A DNA stretch of 64,000 nt from Oxalobacter sp. (GCA_003605115.1 QZKY01000007.1:62001-126000); one strand, 5' to 3'; positions 1 to 10,730 are shown, counted from the first letter of the stretch. Notes: generated by a model not told the origin, from the sequence alone. Numbers and translations: made by a program.

Positions 1-645
1 ATTTTTTTTGAGTGCGTTCAGTGTGACTTTTATGCCGGGCAATAAAATGGCTTTGGATTTAAGCAGATGCTGCAAATCCTGCATCGGGATCACGGCAGAG
101 TCGAAATATTTCGGATTCGGCCACACGGTGACGCAGGTGCCGGAAGATTTTTCGCCTTTTGTTAGTGCACGCGATTTCAGCGCCTTACTGACTTCACCAT
201 CAGCAAACGTCATTTGGTGCGCGCGGCCATCGCGCCAGACGGTGACTTCCAGTTGTTTGGAAAGGGCATTCGTGACGGAGACGCCCACACCATGCAAGCC
301 GCCGGAAAACGCATAGGCGCCTTCTACGCCTTTGTCGAACTTGCCGCCCGAATGCAGGCGCGTGAAAACAATTTCCAGTGTGGATACTTTTTCATCCGGG
401 TGCATGCCAACCGGAATGCCACGACCATCATCTTCCACACTGATGCTGCCGTCGGGGTTTTGCGTCACAACAATGTGCGTGCAATGTCCGCCGAGCGCTT
501 CGTCGGAGGCGTTGTCGATCACTTCCTGGATGATGTGTAGGGGATTGTCTGTCCTCGTGTACATGCCCGGGCGTTGTCGCACCGGTTCCAGTCCTTTGAG
601 TACGCGGATGGAAGATTCGCTGTAGGTTGGTTTGCGGGTTGCCAT
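1..645 (-). CDS. parE: DNA topoisomerase IV subunit B, ParE (5' part only)
   Basis: The ATPase subunit of topoisomerase IV, which with ParC unlinks daughter chromosomes. 215 codons are visible, from an ATG at 645 to the window edge without a stop. The GHKL ATPase fold is recognisable: the EVIDNASDEALGG motif (Asn binding Mg-ATP) near residue 45, a DDGRGIPVGMHP segment and the GGLHGVGVSVTNALS lid motif around residue 115. ParE is favoured over GyrB because the N-terminus reads RPGMYTRTDNPLHI, as in ParE, where GyrB has RPGMYIG followed by a different segment. The gene is transcribed away from rimP, and a possible promoter lies just upstream. The C-terminal TOPRIM half is outside the window. 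Confidence 0.88.
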   Translation of the reverse strand, partial: MATRKPTYSESSIRVLKGLEPVRQRPGMYTRTDNPLHIIQEVIDNASDEALGGHCTHIVVTQNPDGSISVEDDGRGIPVGMHPDEKVSTLEIVFTRLHSGGKFDKGVEGAYAFSGGLHGVGVSVTNALSKQLEVTVWRDGRAHQMTFADGEVSKALKSRALTKGEKSSGTCVTVWPNPKYFDSAVIPMQDLQHLLKSKAILLPGIKVTLNALKKN

Positions 646-1036
646 TTCGAAAAGTTGGGTTACGAGTTACTCACAAATATTGTGGATAAGAATTTGCGAT
701 AGGTCAAAATTATGTGTTTTATCAAGGCGCTTATCGGCATGCACAACAAATCGGCAGGGTTATTACCGCTGTGATCACAATGAATAAGTGCGTGCATATT
801 TTTTGTTCGTTCTCGTGAGCAAGATTCTTTTGCTATGCCGAAATATATTTCACACGAATATTTATTTTTTGGCGAAAGAGAATTTTTGAGCCTGGAAATC
901 GGCTCAGTATAAGCGAGAATGTTTGTCAGACTTTCGCGTTGTGCGGACAAGCAACGTGTCCCTGTGGCTTTGTGTGGCGCGACAGGTTGTTATATGGGCA
1001 ACAACTGTGGTAATTCAGTCATCCCGGGCGCCATCG
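646..1036. other. divergent intergenic region parE/rimP, AT-rich, no gene recognised
   Basis: About 390 bases of AT-rich sequence between the parE start and the rimP promoter. It contains short open frames on both strands (for example 660-950 minus) but none with a recognisable protein pattern. The only signals I can support are the promoters at its two ends. Confidence 0.5.
679..707 (-). promoter_or_regulatory. possible sigma-70 promoter for parE
   Basis: Read on the minus strand: TTGACC (707-702), a 17-bp spacer, then CACAAT (684-679), about 35 bp before the parE ATG. The -35 is good and the -10 matches four of six positions. Inference from sequence only. Confidence 0.35.
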
Positions 1037-1065
1037 TTGCTATGAGGGGGGGAATGGACTATAAT
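1037..1065 (+). promoter_or_regulatory. sigma-70 promoter of the rimP-nusA-infB operon
   Basis: TTGCTA at 1037-1042, a spacer of exactly 17 bp, and a perfect TATAAT at 1060-1065. It lies about 150 bp upstream of rimP, so transcripts would carry a long leader that includes the hairpin at 1143-1158. Confidence 0.7.
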
Positions 1066-1142
1066 GCCGCCATTATAAGAAGTTGGCTCACAATGGTTAA
1101 CGAGTTTCAGGTTGCCGGGTTTCAGTTTGCGTAATGACGAAG

Positions 1143-1166
1143 ATGGGCGGCAGCCCATTTTTTTTT
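1143..1166 (+). terminator. terminator-like hairpin in the rimP leader (probable attenuator)
   Basis: ATGGGC (1143-1148), loop GGCA, GCCCAT (1153-1158), then an unbroken run of T to 1166. This is the shape of an intrinsic terminator, yet it lies between the promoter and the first gene of its own operon. Terminator-like rimP leaders are known in other proteobacteria, and NusA, encoded next, affects pausing and termination at such hairpins. An attenuation role here is inferred. Confidence 0.6.
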
Positions 1167-1213
1167 TCCTGTTTGAAAATTGCATTGCCACTGATAAAGG
1201 TAAAGGAAAGATT

Positions 1214-1699
1214 TTGCAACTACAGGCGTTGATCGAAAAAACCGTTTCCGGCCTCGGATACGAACTCGTGGATCTTGAGCGAGCTGGACGAGGACTGTTG
1301 CGTGTGTATATCGATTTCCCGCCGGAAGAGGCTGTGAAAGCTTCCATTGCCGTCTCCGATTGCGAGAAAGTGAGCCATCAACTGTCCCATGTTTTGACGG
1401 TTGAGAATGTCAATTACGACAGGCTCGAAATTTCATCGCCGGGGCTGGATCGCCCGCTGAAAAAGTTGTCGGATTACGTTCGTTTTGCAGGGCGTGAAGC
1501 GACAGTGAAATTGCGTACGCCCATACCGGGAACGTCTAACCGCAAATCGTACCAGGGAATCTTGCATGAACCAGAAGGGGATAATTTGAGGCTGGAATTT
1601 GAAGGAAAAGAAGGAGCAGCGATGCTGGAGTTCGTTCTAGCCGATGTGGACAAGGCACGATTGGTGCCGCAAGTGGACTTTAGGAGCCGAAAAGCATGA
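1214..1699 (+). CDS. rimP: ribosome maturation factor RimP
   Basis: RimP binds the free 30S subunit and helps its late assembly. The 161-residue product has the family's N-terminal alpha/beta domain ([18 protein letters not shown], then LRVYIDFP), the central [10 protein letters not shown] motif (SSPGLDRPL) near residue 80 and the C-terminal SH3-like barrel ([19 protein letters not shown]). I chose a TTG start at 1214 because it gives the normal RimP N-terminus (MQLQALIEK) and has an AAGGAAAG ribosome site just before it. The in-frame ATG at 1112 would add 34 residues unlike the family and lies upstream of the leader hairpin. The stop overlaps the nusA start (ATGA). First gene of the operon. 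Confidence 0.9.
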   Translation: MQLQALIEKTVSGLGYELVDLERAGRGLLRVYIDFPPEEAVKASIAVSDCEKVSHQLSHVLTVENVNYDRLEISSPGLDRPLKKLSDYVRFAGREATVKLRTPIPGTSNRKSYQGILHEPEGDNLRLEFEGKEGAAMLEFVLADVDKARLVPQVDFRSRKA

Positions 1700-3255
1700 G
1701 TCTCGAAATTCTGCTGATGGTTGATGCGCTGGCGCGCGAAAAGAACGTTGACAAAGATGTGGTCTTTGGCTCGTTGGAACATGCGCTCGCATTGGCAACC
1801 AAAAAGCGTTATGAAGGTGACGCCGACATTCGCGTCGCCATTGACAGAGAGTCCGGGGAATTTAAAACCTTCCGGCGTTGGCATGTCGTGCCTGATGAGG
1901 CAGGACTGCAATTGCCCGATCAGGAAATTCTGTATTTCGAAGCGAAAGAGGAATATCCGGACATTGAAGTGGACGAATATATCGAGGAAGAAGTCGAATC
2001 TGTCGCATTCGGGCGTCGATTTGCGCAAGACACCAAACAGGTGGTGTTGCAACGCATTCGTGATGCCGAACGTGAACAGATCCTGGCTGATTTTCTGGAG
2101 CGCGGTGACACGCTGGTCATGGGCACCATCAAGCGCATGGAGCGCGGCGATGCCATCGTTGAGTCCGGCAAGATTGAAGCCCGCTTGCCACGCGATCAAA
2201 TGATTCCGAAGGAAAACCTGCGCATCGGCGACCGCGTACGCGCTTATATTTTGCGCGTGGATCGCAATGCGCGTGGCCCGCAAGTGATTTTGTCGCGCAC
2301 TGCGCCGGAATTCATCATGAAGCTGTTTGAACTGGAAGTGCCGGAAATCGAACAAGGCACACTGGAAATCAAGTCGGCGGCACGCGATGCGGGTGTACGC
2401 GCCAAGATTGCCGTCTACACCGCAGATCGTCGCATCGATCCGATAGGCACTTGCGTCGGGATGCGCGGCTCGCGTGTACAGGCGGTGACGGGCGAACTGG
2501 GTGGTGAGCGTGTGGATATCGTGCTGTGGTCCGATGATCCGGCGCAATTCGTCATTGGTGCGTTGGCACCGGCAAATGTATCTTCCATTTTGGTCGATGA
2601 AGAAAAGCACGCGATGGACGTGGTGGTCGATGAAGACAATCTGGCGATTGCGATTGGTCGCAGCGGTCAAAACGTGCGCCTGGCGTCCGAACTGACCGGC
2701 TGGAAAATCAACATCATGACCGAGGAAGAATCCAAGAACAAATCGGCGGCGGAAACCGCAGCGATTCGTGGACTGTTCATGGAAAAACTCGACGTTGATC
2801 AAGAGGTGGCAGATATTCTGGTGGAAGAGGGTTTCGCCAGCCTGGAAGAAATTGCTTACGTACCGATCACTGAAATGCTGGCGATTGAAGCATTCGACGA
2901 AGAGACAGTCAACGAATTGCGTACGCGCGCGCGTGACGTACTGACGACGGATGCCATTGTTTCCGAAGAAAGTATGGCCGGGATGGAAGAGGCGCTCGTA
3001 CAACTCGATGGTATGGATCGCGGCATGGCAAGCAAGTTGGGGCTGGCTGGCATCAAGACGATCAAGGCCTTTGCCAATCTGGCTTACGATGAATTTGGCG
3101 CCATTCTTGCATTGCCGACCGAGCGTGTTCAGGAATTGCTGGCAAACGGATTCGAAGACGTGACCGATGAAGAAATGAAGCTCATAGACATGAAATACGA
3201 TGAACGTGCGAAAGCCATACAGGCAAAGGCATGGGAATTGGCCGAGGCAAAATGA
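1696..3255 (+). CDS. nusA: transcription termination/antitermination protein NusA
   Basis: NusA binds RNA polymerase and modulates pausing, termination and antitermination. The 519 residues show the N-terminal polymerase-binding domain, an S1 domain (about 135-200, beginning [19 protein letters not shown]), KH1 ([14 protein letters not shown] near 252) and KH2 ([19 protein letters not shown] near 318), then two C-terminal acidic helical repeats (about 365-510). The two C-terminal repeats are typical of proteobacteria. Translation is coupled to rimP through an ATGA overlap, and infB follows after 45 bases. NusA is known to regulate its own operon in E. coli, which fits the hairpin in the leader. 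Confidence 0.96.
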   Translation: MSLEILLMVDALAREKNVDKDVVFGSLEHALALATKKRYEGDADIRVAIDRESGEFKTFRRWHVVPDEAGLQLPDQEILYFEAKEEYPDIEVDEYIEEEVESVAFGRRFAQDTKQVVLQRIRDAEREQILADFLERGDTLVMGTIKRMERGDAIVESGKIEARLPRDQMIPKENLRIGDRVRAYILRVDRNARGPQVILSRTAPEFIMKLFELEVPEIEQGTLEIKSAARDAGVRAKIAVYTADRRIDPIGTCVGMRGSRVQAVTGELGGERVDIVLWSDDPAQFVIGALAPANVSSILVDEEKHAMDVVVDEDNLAIAIGRSGQNVRLASELTGWKINIMTEEESKNKSAAETAAIRGLFMEKLDVDQEVADILVEEGFASLEEIAYVPITEMLAIEAFDEETVNELRTRARDVLTTDAIVSEESMAGMEEALVQLDGMDRGMASKLGLAGIKTIKAFANLAYDEFGAILALPTERVQELLANGFEDVTDEEMKLIDMKYDERAKAIQAKAWELAEAK

Positions 3256-3300
3256 TTACCATCATTTGATTGCCGAGGCATCACAAAAAAAGAGGAATGA

Positions 3301-6099
3301 ATGGCGAGTAGCAACAACGTAGCCCAATTCGCAGCCGAATTGAAAATGCCGTCAGAAGCTCTGTTGGAGCAACTGCGTGCGGCGGGCGTAGACAAAAAGT
3401 CGGCGTCCGATCCGCTCACGAAGGAAGACAAGGACAAGCTGCTGGGGTATTTACGTCGCACGCACGGGACTTCCGCCGAAGGTGAGAAGAAGAAAATTAC
3501 GTTGACTCGCAAGGAAACGCTGGAAATCAAGCAGGCAGATGCTTCCGGCAAGTCGCGCACGATTCAGGTGGAAGTGCGCAAGAAACGCACCTTCGTGCAA
3601 CGCGAAGAAGGGGTAACCGAAACGACTCCGCCGAAAGTGGCCGCGCCGATCATCGATGAAGCCGAACGCGCCAAGCGTGCCGATGAGGCCAAGCGACAAT
3701 CCGAGTTGATTGCCCGTCAGGAAGCGGAGTTGCGCGAGAAGCAGGCGTATCTTGCCAGACTGGAAGAAGAAAAAATTGCGCAGGCAAACGTCGCTATCCA
3801 GGCACAGCAAGAAGCTGAAAAGAAGGTGAAGAAAGCCGAAAAGGAAGCGATGACTGCCGATTCTGGGCAGACCGCTGAAAGCAAGAAGCGCGTTGAGGCA
3901 GAAGCAGCGAAGAAAGCAGCCGCAACGGCCGTGGAAAAGGTGGCGACGACTGAGCGTGCGCGCAAGGCAGTGGAAGATGAGGTGGCGCAAATCAAGGCCA
4001 TGATGAGCACGCCGCGCAAAGTTGTCAAAGCACCGGAGCCAGCACCCGCACCGGCGGCAGCAGACAAGACGACCTTGCGCAAGCCGACGGACAAGAAGCC
4101 TGCATCCGGCGACAAAAAGGAAAAAGCGGCGACTTCCGAGAAAAAATCGATCAAGTCAGCCAACGTTTCTTCCACGTGGCAGGATGAAGGCGCCAAGAAG
4201 CGCAGCCAGGGGATGAAGGCGCGTGGGCCCGGTGCCACGACTTCACCGGGCGGGCGTGATGGCTGGCGTGGCAGTGGCCCGAAAAATCGTCGCCAACAGT
4301 CTGATGATCGCGTCTCGAATTTTCAGATGCCAACCGAGGCTGTCGCAAAAAATGTGCATGTGCCGGAAACGATCACCGTTGCCGAGTTAGCGCATCAAAT
4401 GTCTGTCAAGGCTTCCGAAGTCATCAAGCAATTGATGAAACTGGGTCAGATGGTCACGATCAATCAAGTGCTTGATCAAGAAACAGCGATGATCGTTGTA
4501 GAAGAAATGGGTCATCTCGCACACGCTGCGAAGATTGACGACGTAGAATCCATCCTGGCGGATGAAGGCGAACAAGCGCAATATGAATCTTTGCCGCGCG
4601 CGCCAGTGGTGACCGTGATGGGTCACGTTGATCACGGCAAGACCTCATTGCTCGATTATATTCGCCGCACCAAAGTGGCAACAGGCGAAGCGGGTGGCAT
4701 CACGCAGCACATTGGTGCCTACCATGTCAAAACGCCGCGCGGCATGATCACGTTCCTGGATACGCCGGGTCATGAAGCGTTTACCGCTATGCGTGCACGC
4801 GGTGCGAAGGCAACCGACATTGTTATTCTGGTGGTCGCTGCAGATGACGGCGTGATGCCGCAAACCAAGGAAGCGATTGCCCATGCCAAGGCCGCAGGTG
4901 TGCCGCTGGTGGTGGCGATCAACAAGATGGATAAGGCCGGCGCCAACAGAGATCGTGTCACGCAAGAACTTATCACTGAACAGGTGTTGCCGGAAGAGTA
5001 TGGCGGCGATTCACCATTCGTCCCCGTCTCCGCAAAAACGGGTGATGGTATCGACTCACTTCTGGAAAACGTATTGCTACAGGCCGAAGTCCTGGAATTG
5101 ACTGCGCCGGTTGATGCGCCGGCGAAGGGTCTGGTGATTGAAGCGCGTCTTGATCGCGGCAAAGGGCCGGTCGCCACGATTCTGGTGCAATCCGGCACGC
5201 TCAAGCGCGGCGACGTGGTGTTGGCCGGTTCGACGTTTGGCCGTATCCGCGCGATGATTGATGAAACCGGCAAGTCTATCACTGAGGCGGGCCCCTGTAT
5301 TCCGGTTGAGATTCAAGGGTTGACTGGTGTGCCGGCTGCAGGCGAAGAAGTGATGACCATGGTGGATGAGCGCAAGGCGCGTGAAATCGCCTTGTTCCGT
5401 CAAGGGAAATACCGCGACGTCAAACTGGCGAAGCAGCAAGCGGCCAAGCTGGAAAATATTTTCGATCAAATCGCAGAAGGCGAAATCAAGAACCTGCCGA
5501 TGATCATCAAGACCGATGTGCAAGGTTCTCAAGAAGCGCTGTCGCATGCGATGCAAAAACTCTCGACCGACGAAGTGCGTGTGCAGATCGTACATGCCGC
5601 AGTGGGCGGTATTTCCGAATCGGATGTTAACCTTGCGATGGCGTCTAACGCCGTGATTATCGGCTTCAATGTGCGTGCGGATGTGCAGGCGCGCAATTTA
5701 GCCGAGAGCAACGGGATCGATGTTCGCTATTACAACATCATTTACGATGCGATTGACGATGTGAAGGCCGCGATGTCGGGCATGCTGGCACCGGAAAAAC
5801 GCGAGAATGTCATTGGCCTTGTCGAAATTCGTCAGGTTATCCATATCAGCCGCGTGGGTTCCATTGCAGGTTGTCAGGTGCTCGAAGGCATGGTCAAGCG
5901 TGCATCGAACGTCCGTTTGTTGCGTGATCATGTTGTGGTCTGGACAGGTGAAATCGATTCGCTGAAACGTTTCAAAGATGATGTGCGCGAAGTGAAATCC
6001 GGTTTTGAATGTGGCCTGACGCTGAAGAATTACAACGACATCAAGGAAGGTGATCAGCTTGAAGTCTTTGAGGTGCAGGAAATTGCACGCACCTTGTGA
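3301..6099 (+). CDS. infB: translation initiation factor IF-2
   Basis: IF-2 is the GTPase that places formyl-Met-tRNA on the 30S subunit and promotes subunit joining. The 932-residue protein has an N-terminal IF2_N domain (first 60 residues), a long charged Ala/Lys/Glu-rich helical linker (about 110-290), a second IF2_N copy (about 355-410) and the G domain, with G1 GHVDHGKT at 441-448, G3 DTPGH at 487-491 and G4 NKMD at 541-544. Domains II to IV follow, ending in the fMet-tRNA-binding C2 domain. A GAGGA ribosome site precedes the ATG. An internal start giving a shorter isoform, as in E. coli, may exist but I cannot assign it. Middle of the rimP-nusA-infB-rbfA-truB run. Confidence 0.97.
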   Translation: MASSNNVAQFAAELKMPSEALLEQLRAAGVDKKSASDPLTKEDKDKLLGYLRRTHGTSAEGEKKKITLTRKETLEIKQADASGKSRTIQVEVRKKRTFVQREEGVTETTPPKVAAPIIDEAERAKRADEAKRQSELIARQEAELREKQAYLARLEEEKIAQANVAIQAQQEAEKKVKKAEKEAMTADSGQTAESKKRVEAEAAKKAAATAVEKVATTERARKAVEDEVAQIKAMMSTPRKVVKAPEPAPAPAAADKTTLRKPTDKKPASGDKKEKAATSEKKSIKSANVSSTWQDEGAKKRSQGMKARGPGATTSPGGRDGWRGSGPKNRRQQSDDRVSNFQMPTEAVAKNVHVPETITVAELAHQMSVKASEVIKQLMKLGQMVTINQVLDQETAMIVVEEMGHLAHAAKIDDVESILADEGEQAQYESLPRAPVVTVMGHVDHGKTSLLDYIRRTKVATGEAGGITQHIGAYHVKTPRGMITFLDTPGHEAFTAMRARGAKATDIVILVVAADDGVMPQTKEAIAHAKAAGVPLVVAINKMDKAGANRDRVTQELITEQVLPEEYGGDSPFVPVSAKTGDGIDSLLENVLLQAEVLELTAPVDAPAKGLVIEARLDRGKGPVATILVQSGTLKRGDVVLAGSTFGRIRAMIDETGKSITEAGPCIPVEIQGLTGVPAAGEEVMTMVDERKAREIALFRQGKYRDVKLAKQQAAKLENIFDQIAEGEIKNLPMIIKTDVQGSQEALSHAMQKLSTDEVRVQIVHAAVGGISESDVNLAMASNAVIIGFNVRADVQARNLAESNGIDVRYYNIIYDAIDDVKAAMSGMLAPEKRENVIGLVEIRQVIHISRVGSIAGCQVLEGMVKRASNVRLLRDHVVVWTGEIDSLKRFKDDVREVKSGFECGLTLKNYNDIKEGDQLEVFEVQEIARTL

Positions 6100-6148
6100 T
6101 GTTCGCATTGCGTGAACTCACGGTAAGGATTCACTGAAGGAATTCGTT

Positions 6149-6538
6149 ATGGCCAAACACAGCAAATCGATACCTGGACGCGGATTGCGCGTCGCCGATC
6201 AGATCCAGCGAGACTTGGCAGAAATCATTTCTTTCGAGCTGAAAGATCCACGCGTGAGCATGGTCACGATTTCCGAAGTGCAGGTGACGCCGGATTATGC
6301 CCATGCGAAGGTGTACTTCACCACACTGGCAGATGATCCCAAGGTGGTGCAAGCCACGATTGAAGGTTTGGGAAAAGCTTCCGGTTTCATCCGTGCGCAA
6401 CTCGGCAAGCGGCTTCACATTCATACGCTGCCGCAGTTGAACTTTGTGCATGACACCTCCACTTTGCGCGGCATGGCGTTGTCCAACCTGATTGATCAGG
6501 CGAATGCGACCCGTGCGCGCGATTCGGAAGATACCTGA
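6149..6538 (+). CDS. rbfA: 30S ribosome-binding factor RbfA
   Basis: RbfA is a KH-fold protein that binds the 30S head/body junction during 16S rRNA 5'-end maturation and is needed for growth in the cold. The 129-residue product has the family's R-x-A-D-Q-I-Q-R-D start ([20 protein letters not shown]), the [17 protein letters not shown] segment and the AKVYF strand. The length is normal. AAGGA lies 8 bases before the ATG. It follows infB by 49 bases, as in most proteobacteria, and is separated from truB by about 180 bases that hold a repeat pair. Confidence 0.95.
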   Translation: MAKHSKSIPGRGLRVADQIQRDLAEIISFELKDPRVSMVTISEVQVTPDYAHAKVYFTTLADDPKVVQATIEGLGKASGFIRAQLGKRLHIHTLPQLNFVHDTSTLRGMALSNLIDQANATRARDSEDT

Positions 6539-6560
6539 TTCCCTTTAAAAATTATTCATT

Positions 6561-6603
6561 CCCTCCCCTTCCCCTTTGATGGGGGGTTAGGGTGAGGGTG
6601 GGA
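6561..6603. repeat. G/C-run palindromic repeat, family 2, left copy
   Basis: A run of C/T blocks (CCCTCCCCTTCCCC) folds back on GGGGGGTTAGGGTGAGGG, with the loop TTTGAT. It resembles the dispersed CCCTCTCCC...GGGAGAGGGTTGGGGTGAGGG repeat present in many proteobacterial genomes. A related copy is at 36306-36345, and an inverted partner follows at 6638. Confidence 0.7.
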
Positions 6604-6637
6604 AGCTAATTTAGCTTATCGGTTTTGCGCATGTTCG

Positions 6638-6675
6638 CACCCCCATCCCTGCCTTCCCCCTGACAGGGGGAAGGG
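6638..6675. repeat. G/C-run palindromic repeat, family 2, inverted right copy
   Basis: Contains a near-perfect hairpin, CCTTCCCCCT (6652-6661) against AGGGGGAAGG (6665-6674), and read on the other strand resembles the copy at 6561-6603. The two form an inverted pair between rbfA and truB. It could also weaken transcription between the two genes, but there is no T-run typical of a terminator. Confidence 0.65.
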
Positions 6676-6717
6676 TGAACAAACAGCCGAACTGATCCAA
6701 ATTATTTTACACACGCA

Positions 6718-7665
6718 ATGTCCAACACCCCCGTCAAAAAACCACGCATCGATCTCGATGGCGTTTTATTGCTCGATAAGCCGGTCGGTCTGTCGAGCAA
6801 TGATGCCTTGCGAAAGGTTAAGCGCTTGTTGAACGTGAAGAAGGCGGGGCACACTGGCACACTTGATCCGTTTGCAACCGGCTTGCTGCCGCTCTGCTTT
6901 GGCGAGGCGACGAAGTTTTCTCAGGATTTACTGGATGCAGACAAGGTGTACGAAACGGTCGTGCGACTGGGCGTGTGTACGTCCACAGGCGACACGGAAG
7001 GGGAAGTGACGGAAACGCACGACGTGAATGTCAATCGCGAGCAAATTGAAGTCGTACTCAAGCAGTTTCAGGGTGAGATACAGCAAGTGCCGCCGATGCA
7101 TTCTGCCTTGAAGCGCGATGGCAAGCCGCTATATGAATATGCGCGCGCAGGCATAACGCTGGAGCGCGATGCGCGCGACGTGACGATTTATGCGATGGAA
7201 TGCCTCGATTATCAGGCACCATTTCTGACCCTGCGCGTGAAGTGCAGCAAGGGCACGTACATTCGCGTACTCGGAGAAGACATTGGCAAAGCACTTGGTT
7301 GTGGCGCGCACCTGCAAGCCTTGCGGCGCATTCAGGTTGGGCATTTGACGCTGGATCACGCGCATAGCCTGGAAGCAATTGAACAGTTGCCGGAAATAAA
7401 TCGGACAGGGCTTGTGGATGCGCCGGATAGTTTGCTCTCCACTTTCCCCGAAGTGGTGCTAACCGAGGAACTGGCCAAGCGTTTTTTGCAAGGCCAACGC
7501 TTGCCGATGCGGACGGAAGGCATGTCACTGCCACAAATACAACGCCGCGTGCGGGTGTATCGCGGTATGGACAAGCGGCTTCTCGGCACCGGCTTAATGA
7601 CAACGTTTGGCGTGCTCGCACCAGAACGGGTCATCGCCAATGTGCACGTGCGCTGCGAGATATAG
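6718..7665 (+). CDS. truB: tRNA pseudouridine(55) synthase TruB
   Basis: TruB converts U55 of the T-loop to pseudouridine in nearly all tRNAs and also acts as a tRNA folding chaperone. The 315-residue protein carries the catalytic-Asp motif GHTGTLDPFATG, with Asp at residue 50, the YEYAR segment (about 139) and the KGTYIRVLGEDIG motif (about 177). A C-terminal domain (about 240-315) resembles the TruB-specific RNA-binding extension. It is in the usual place after rbfA. The upstream spacer carries a repeat pair, so it may have lost tight co-transcription with rbfA. Confidence 0.95.
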   Translation: MSNTPVKKPRIDLDGVLLLDKPVGLSSNDALRKVKRLLNVKKAGHTGTLDPFATGLLPLCFGEATKFSQDLLDADKVYETVVRLGVCTSTGDTEGEVTETHDVNVNREQIEVVLKQFQGEIQQVPPMHSALKRDGKPLYEYARAGITLERDARDVTIYAMECLDYQAPFLTLRVKCSKGTYIRVLGEDIGKALGCGAHLQALRRIQVGHLTLDHAHSLEAIEQLPEINRTGLVDAPDSLLSTFPEVVLTEELAKRFLQGQRLPMRTEGMSLPQIQRRVRVYRGMDKRLLGTGLMTTFGVLAPERVIANVHVRCEI

Positions 7666-7727
7666 CATCGCGGACGATAAACGCATCAAACTGATAGAAT
7701 TTTACGCTTTCGAAAGAAGAAACAAAC

Positions 7728-9560
7728 ATGAAAACCAAACGAGCGCTTCGCAATATCGCCATTATTGCCCACGTCGATCATGGCAAGACGACGCTTGTCG
7801 ATCAATTGCTACGTCAATCCGGCACTTTCCGCGACAACCAGCAGGTTGAAACGCGTGTCATGGATTCCAACGATCTGGAAAAAGAACGTGGCATCACGAT
7901 TCTGGCGAAGAATTGCGCCGTGACGTACGAGGGTACGCACATCAATATTGTTGATACGCCGGGACATGCCGATTTTGGCGGTGAGGTGGAGCGCGTATTG
8001 TCGATGGTGGATAGCGTGTTGTTGCTGGTTGATGCCGTGGAAGGCCCGATGCCGCAAACACGCTTCGTCACGCGCAAGGCGCTGGCGCTGGGCTTGAAAC
8101 CCATTGTGGTGGTTAACAAGATTGACCGCCCAGGTGCACGACCGGAGTGGGTTGTGAATGCGACATTCGAACTCTTCGACAAGTTGGGTGCGACCGAGGA
8201 ACAACTGGATTTCCCCGTCGTTTATGCATCGGCATTGAACGGTTATGCAAGCCGCGATCACTCAGTGCGCGAAGGCACGTTGGCGCCCTTGTTCGATGCG
8301 ATTCTGGAACATGTGCCGGTGCGCGAAGACGATCCGGACGGCCCACTGCAATTGCAGATTTCCTCACTCGATTATTCTTCCTACGTCGGCAAGATCGGCA
8401 TTGGGCGCATCACGCGCGGTCGCATTAAGGCTTTACAGGATGTGGTGATTATGAATGGCCCGGATTCCACGCCGATCAAGGCGCGCGTCAATCAGGTATT
8501 GAGTTTCAATGGATTGGATCGCGTGCTGGTTGACGAGGCGATGGCGGGCGATATTGTGTTGATCAATGGCATTGAAGAAGTCGGCATCGGTTCGACGGTG
8601 TGCGCACCGGACGCCCCGGAACCTTTGCCGATGTTGACCGTCGATGAGCCCACGCTCACCATGAATTTCATGGTAAATACCTCGCCGCTGGCAGGGCGCG
8701 AAGGAAAGTTTGTCACCAGCAGGCAGTTGCGCGAGCGTTTGGATCGCGAACTCAAATCGAATGTGGCCTTGCGTGTTCTTGAAACAGATGACGACACGGT
8801 GTTTGAAGTGTCTGGTCGTGGTGAGTTGCACTTGACGATTTTGCTGGAAAATATGCGTCGTGAAGGATATGAGTTGGCGGTGTCCCGTCCGCGCGTAGTG
8901 TACAAGACGATTAATGACGTAAAGCACGAACCGTACGAATTGCTGACGGTGGATGTGGAAGAAACCAATCAGGGCGGCGTGATGGAGGAGTTAGGGCAGC
9001 GACGCGGGGAATTGCAAGACATGCAGTCCGACGGCAAAGGTCGTGTGCGTCTCGAATATCGCATTCCTGCACGCGGATTGATCGGCTTTCAGGGTGAATT
9101 CATGACACTCACGCGCGGCACTGGCTTGATGAGTCACATTTTCGATAATTACTACCCGGTCGATACCGAAAGGGGCGAACTGGCTGGCCGTCGCAATGGC
9201 GTGCTGGTGTCGCAAGACGATGGCGCGGCAGTGGCTTACGCATTGTGGAAGTTGCAGGAGCGCGGCAAAATGTTTGTCAGCCACAATGATCCTGTGTACG
9301 AAGGCATGATCATCGGCATTCATTCGCGCGACAACGATCTCACAGTAAACCCGATCAAGGGTAAGCAATTGACCAACGTGCGTGCATCAGGCACGGATGA
9401 GGCGGTGCGGCTCGTGCCGCCCGTGCAGTTGACGCTGGAATATGCGGTGGAATTCATTGATGACGATGAACTCGTCGAGATCACACCCAAGAGCATTCGC
9501 CTGCGTAAACGTTTTCTGAAAGAGCACGAACGCAAACGTGCGAGTCGTGAAGCGGTTTGA
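7728..9560 (+). CDS. typA: ribosome-associated translational GTPase TypA/BipA
   Basis: TypA (BipA) is an EF-G-like GTPase that binds the ribosome under stress and cold and supports 50S assembly. In the 610-residue product G1 is AHVDHGKT at 14-21, G2 follows in the EKERGITI motif, G3 is DTPGHADF and G4 is NKID. Domains II, III and V follow, then the BipA-specific C-terminal domain, including the [12 protein letters not shown] and [10 protein letters not shown] stretches. It follows truB by 62 bases with an AAGAAG-type ribosome site. The length matches the family. Confidence 0.96.
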   Translation: MKTKRALRNIAIIAHVDHGKTTLVDQLLRQSGTFRDNQQVETRVMDSNDLEKERGITILAKNCAVTYEGTHINIVDTPGHADFGGEVERVLSMVDSVLLLVDAVEGPMPQTRFVTRKALALGLKPIVVVNKIDRPGARPEWVVNATFELFDKLGATEEQLDFPVVYASALNGYASRDHSVREGTLAPLFDAILEHVPVREDDPDGPLQLQISSLDYSSYVGKIGIGRITRGRIKALQDVVIMNGPDSTPIKARVNQVLSFNGLDRVLVDEAMAGDIVLINGIEEVGIGSTVCAPDAPEPLPMLTVDEPTLTMNFMVNTSPLAGREGKFVTSRQLRERLDRELKSNVALRVLETDDDTVFEVSGRGELHLTILLENMRREGYELAVSRPRVVYKTINDVKHEPYELLTVDVEETNQGGVMEELGQRRGELQDMQSDGKGRVRLEYRIPARGLIGFQGEFMTLTRGTGLMSHIFDNYYPVDTERGELAGRRNGVLVSQDDGAAVAYALWKLQERGKMFVSHNDPVYEGMIIGIHSRDNDLTVNPIKGKQLTNVRASGTDEAVRLVPPVQLTLEYAVEFIDDDELVEITPKSIRLRKRFLKEHERKRASREAV

Positions 9561-9608
9561 CGCAAGTGATTGACAGTGATTGAGTAAGAGTGACTGAGTA
9601 AGTACGCC

Positions 9609-10520
9609 ATGCAGACGCCCAAACCCTTGTCCTATCGTGCGGCCTTTGTGATGATGATTTGCGCTGCTACGTTGTGGAGTATCGCAGGGGTATTCACGCG
9701 GCATCTCGATGAAATTCGAGGGTTTGAGATCACTTTTTGGCGCAGTATGGCGACCGCTTTGTTCGTTGCAGGAACATTGGTCTGGAGCGAAAAATCAAAG
9801 GTATTGACCACAGTGCGCAAGGTGGGCGCTATCGGCATTCTCTCCGGCCTGTTTTGGGGCGCCATGTTCAGCTGCTTCATGATGGCATTAACCTTGACGA
9901 CGGTTGCGAACACGCTGGTGGTGGACAGCATCGTGCCTTTCCTGACCGCGATTGGTGCCTGGATATTTCTCAAGCAAAAAACGCCGTTGCGCACCTGGGT
10001 GGCCATTGCCTTGGCGTCCCTGGGCATCGTCTGGATGTTCGCAGGCAGCATGGCGGAATTCGGTACGACACATCTGGCGGGCATGACGATTGCACTGGTC
10101 GTGCCATTCGCTGCGACCGGCAACTTCATCATTCTCCAAAAAGCCGGGCACACAACGGATTTGATTCCGACAGTATTTCTTGGCGCGCTTTTTTCTGCGT
10201 GTTTCATGTTGCCCTTGGCATGGCCGCTCCAATCGTCATGGCATGACATTGGCATCATGGCGATTTTGGGGATTTTTCAGTTAGGCGTGCCATGCATATT
10301 GCTAGTCAAAGCATCGCGCGCCTTATCGGCGCCGGAAATTTCATTGATTGCCATGCTGGAAATAGTATTGGGGCCACTCTGGGCTTGGATTGGCGCAGGG
10401 GAAGTGCCATCCAATGCAACATTGATTGGCGGCAGTTTTGTATTACTGGCATTGATCTTGAATGAAGTCGCCATGTTGCGACAATTAAGGCGGATGCAAA
10501 ACTTCTCTAAAGCAACATGA
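9609..10520 (+). CDS. DMT-superfamily (EamA) transporter
   Basis: An inner-membrane protein of 303 residues with about ten hydrophobic segments in two similar halves, the EamA/RhaT arrangement. The first half begins ATLWSIAGVFTRHLDEIRGFEITFWRS-like, the usual motif of this family, and the second-half signature is PEISLIAMLEIVLGPLWAW. Family members export amino acids, metabolites or drugs; the substrate cannot be read from sequence. It starts 48 bases after typA with a weak ribosome site. It occupies the position just before hupB where many relatives have lon. Confidence 0.82.
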   Translation: MQTPKPLSYRAAFVMMICAATLWSIAGVFTRHLDEIRGFEITFWRSMATALFVAGTLVWSEKSKVLTTVRKVGAIGILSGLFWGAMFSCFMMALTLTTVANTLVVDSIVPFLTAIGAWIFLKQKTPLRTWVAIALASLGIVWMFAGSMAEFGTTHLAGMTIALVVPFAATGNFIILQKAGHTTDLIPTVFLGALFSACFMLPLAWPLQSSWHDIGIMAILGIFQLGVPCILLVKASRALSAPEISLIAMLEIVLGPLWAWIGAGEVPSNATLIGGSFVLLALILNEVAMLRQLRRMQNFSKAT

Positions 10521-10730
10521 TCATTTCACGCCACACGCGTGGCGAAAGAATGACGCGTTTTTTGGTGTAGCTTGAAAAAAACTAACCATCCGCATTGACA
10601 CTCAATACACGGTGCTTGTCTAATGCATGTTCCAGATTTATCTGTAGTTGATCTGTGTATGTATTGAAGTCGTTCCGTAGATATTGGCAGGATTTTTAAG
10701 AACTTGAACCGCATTATCTGAGGGGGAAGC

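Noticed and set aside
660-950. 96-codon minus-strand frame between parE and rimP
   Set aside because: No recognisable pattern, no clear ribosome site, AT-rich intergenic composition; it overlaps the likely parE promoter.
1474-3003. Long open frame (509 codons) on the minus strand opposite rimP/nusA
   Set aside because: Lies fully antisense to two certain genes; the His/Arg/Phe-rich translation is what the codon pattern of the real gene gives in this frame.
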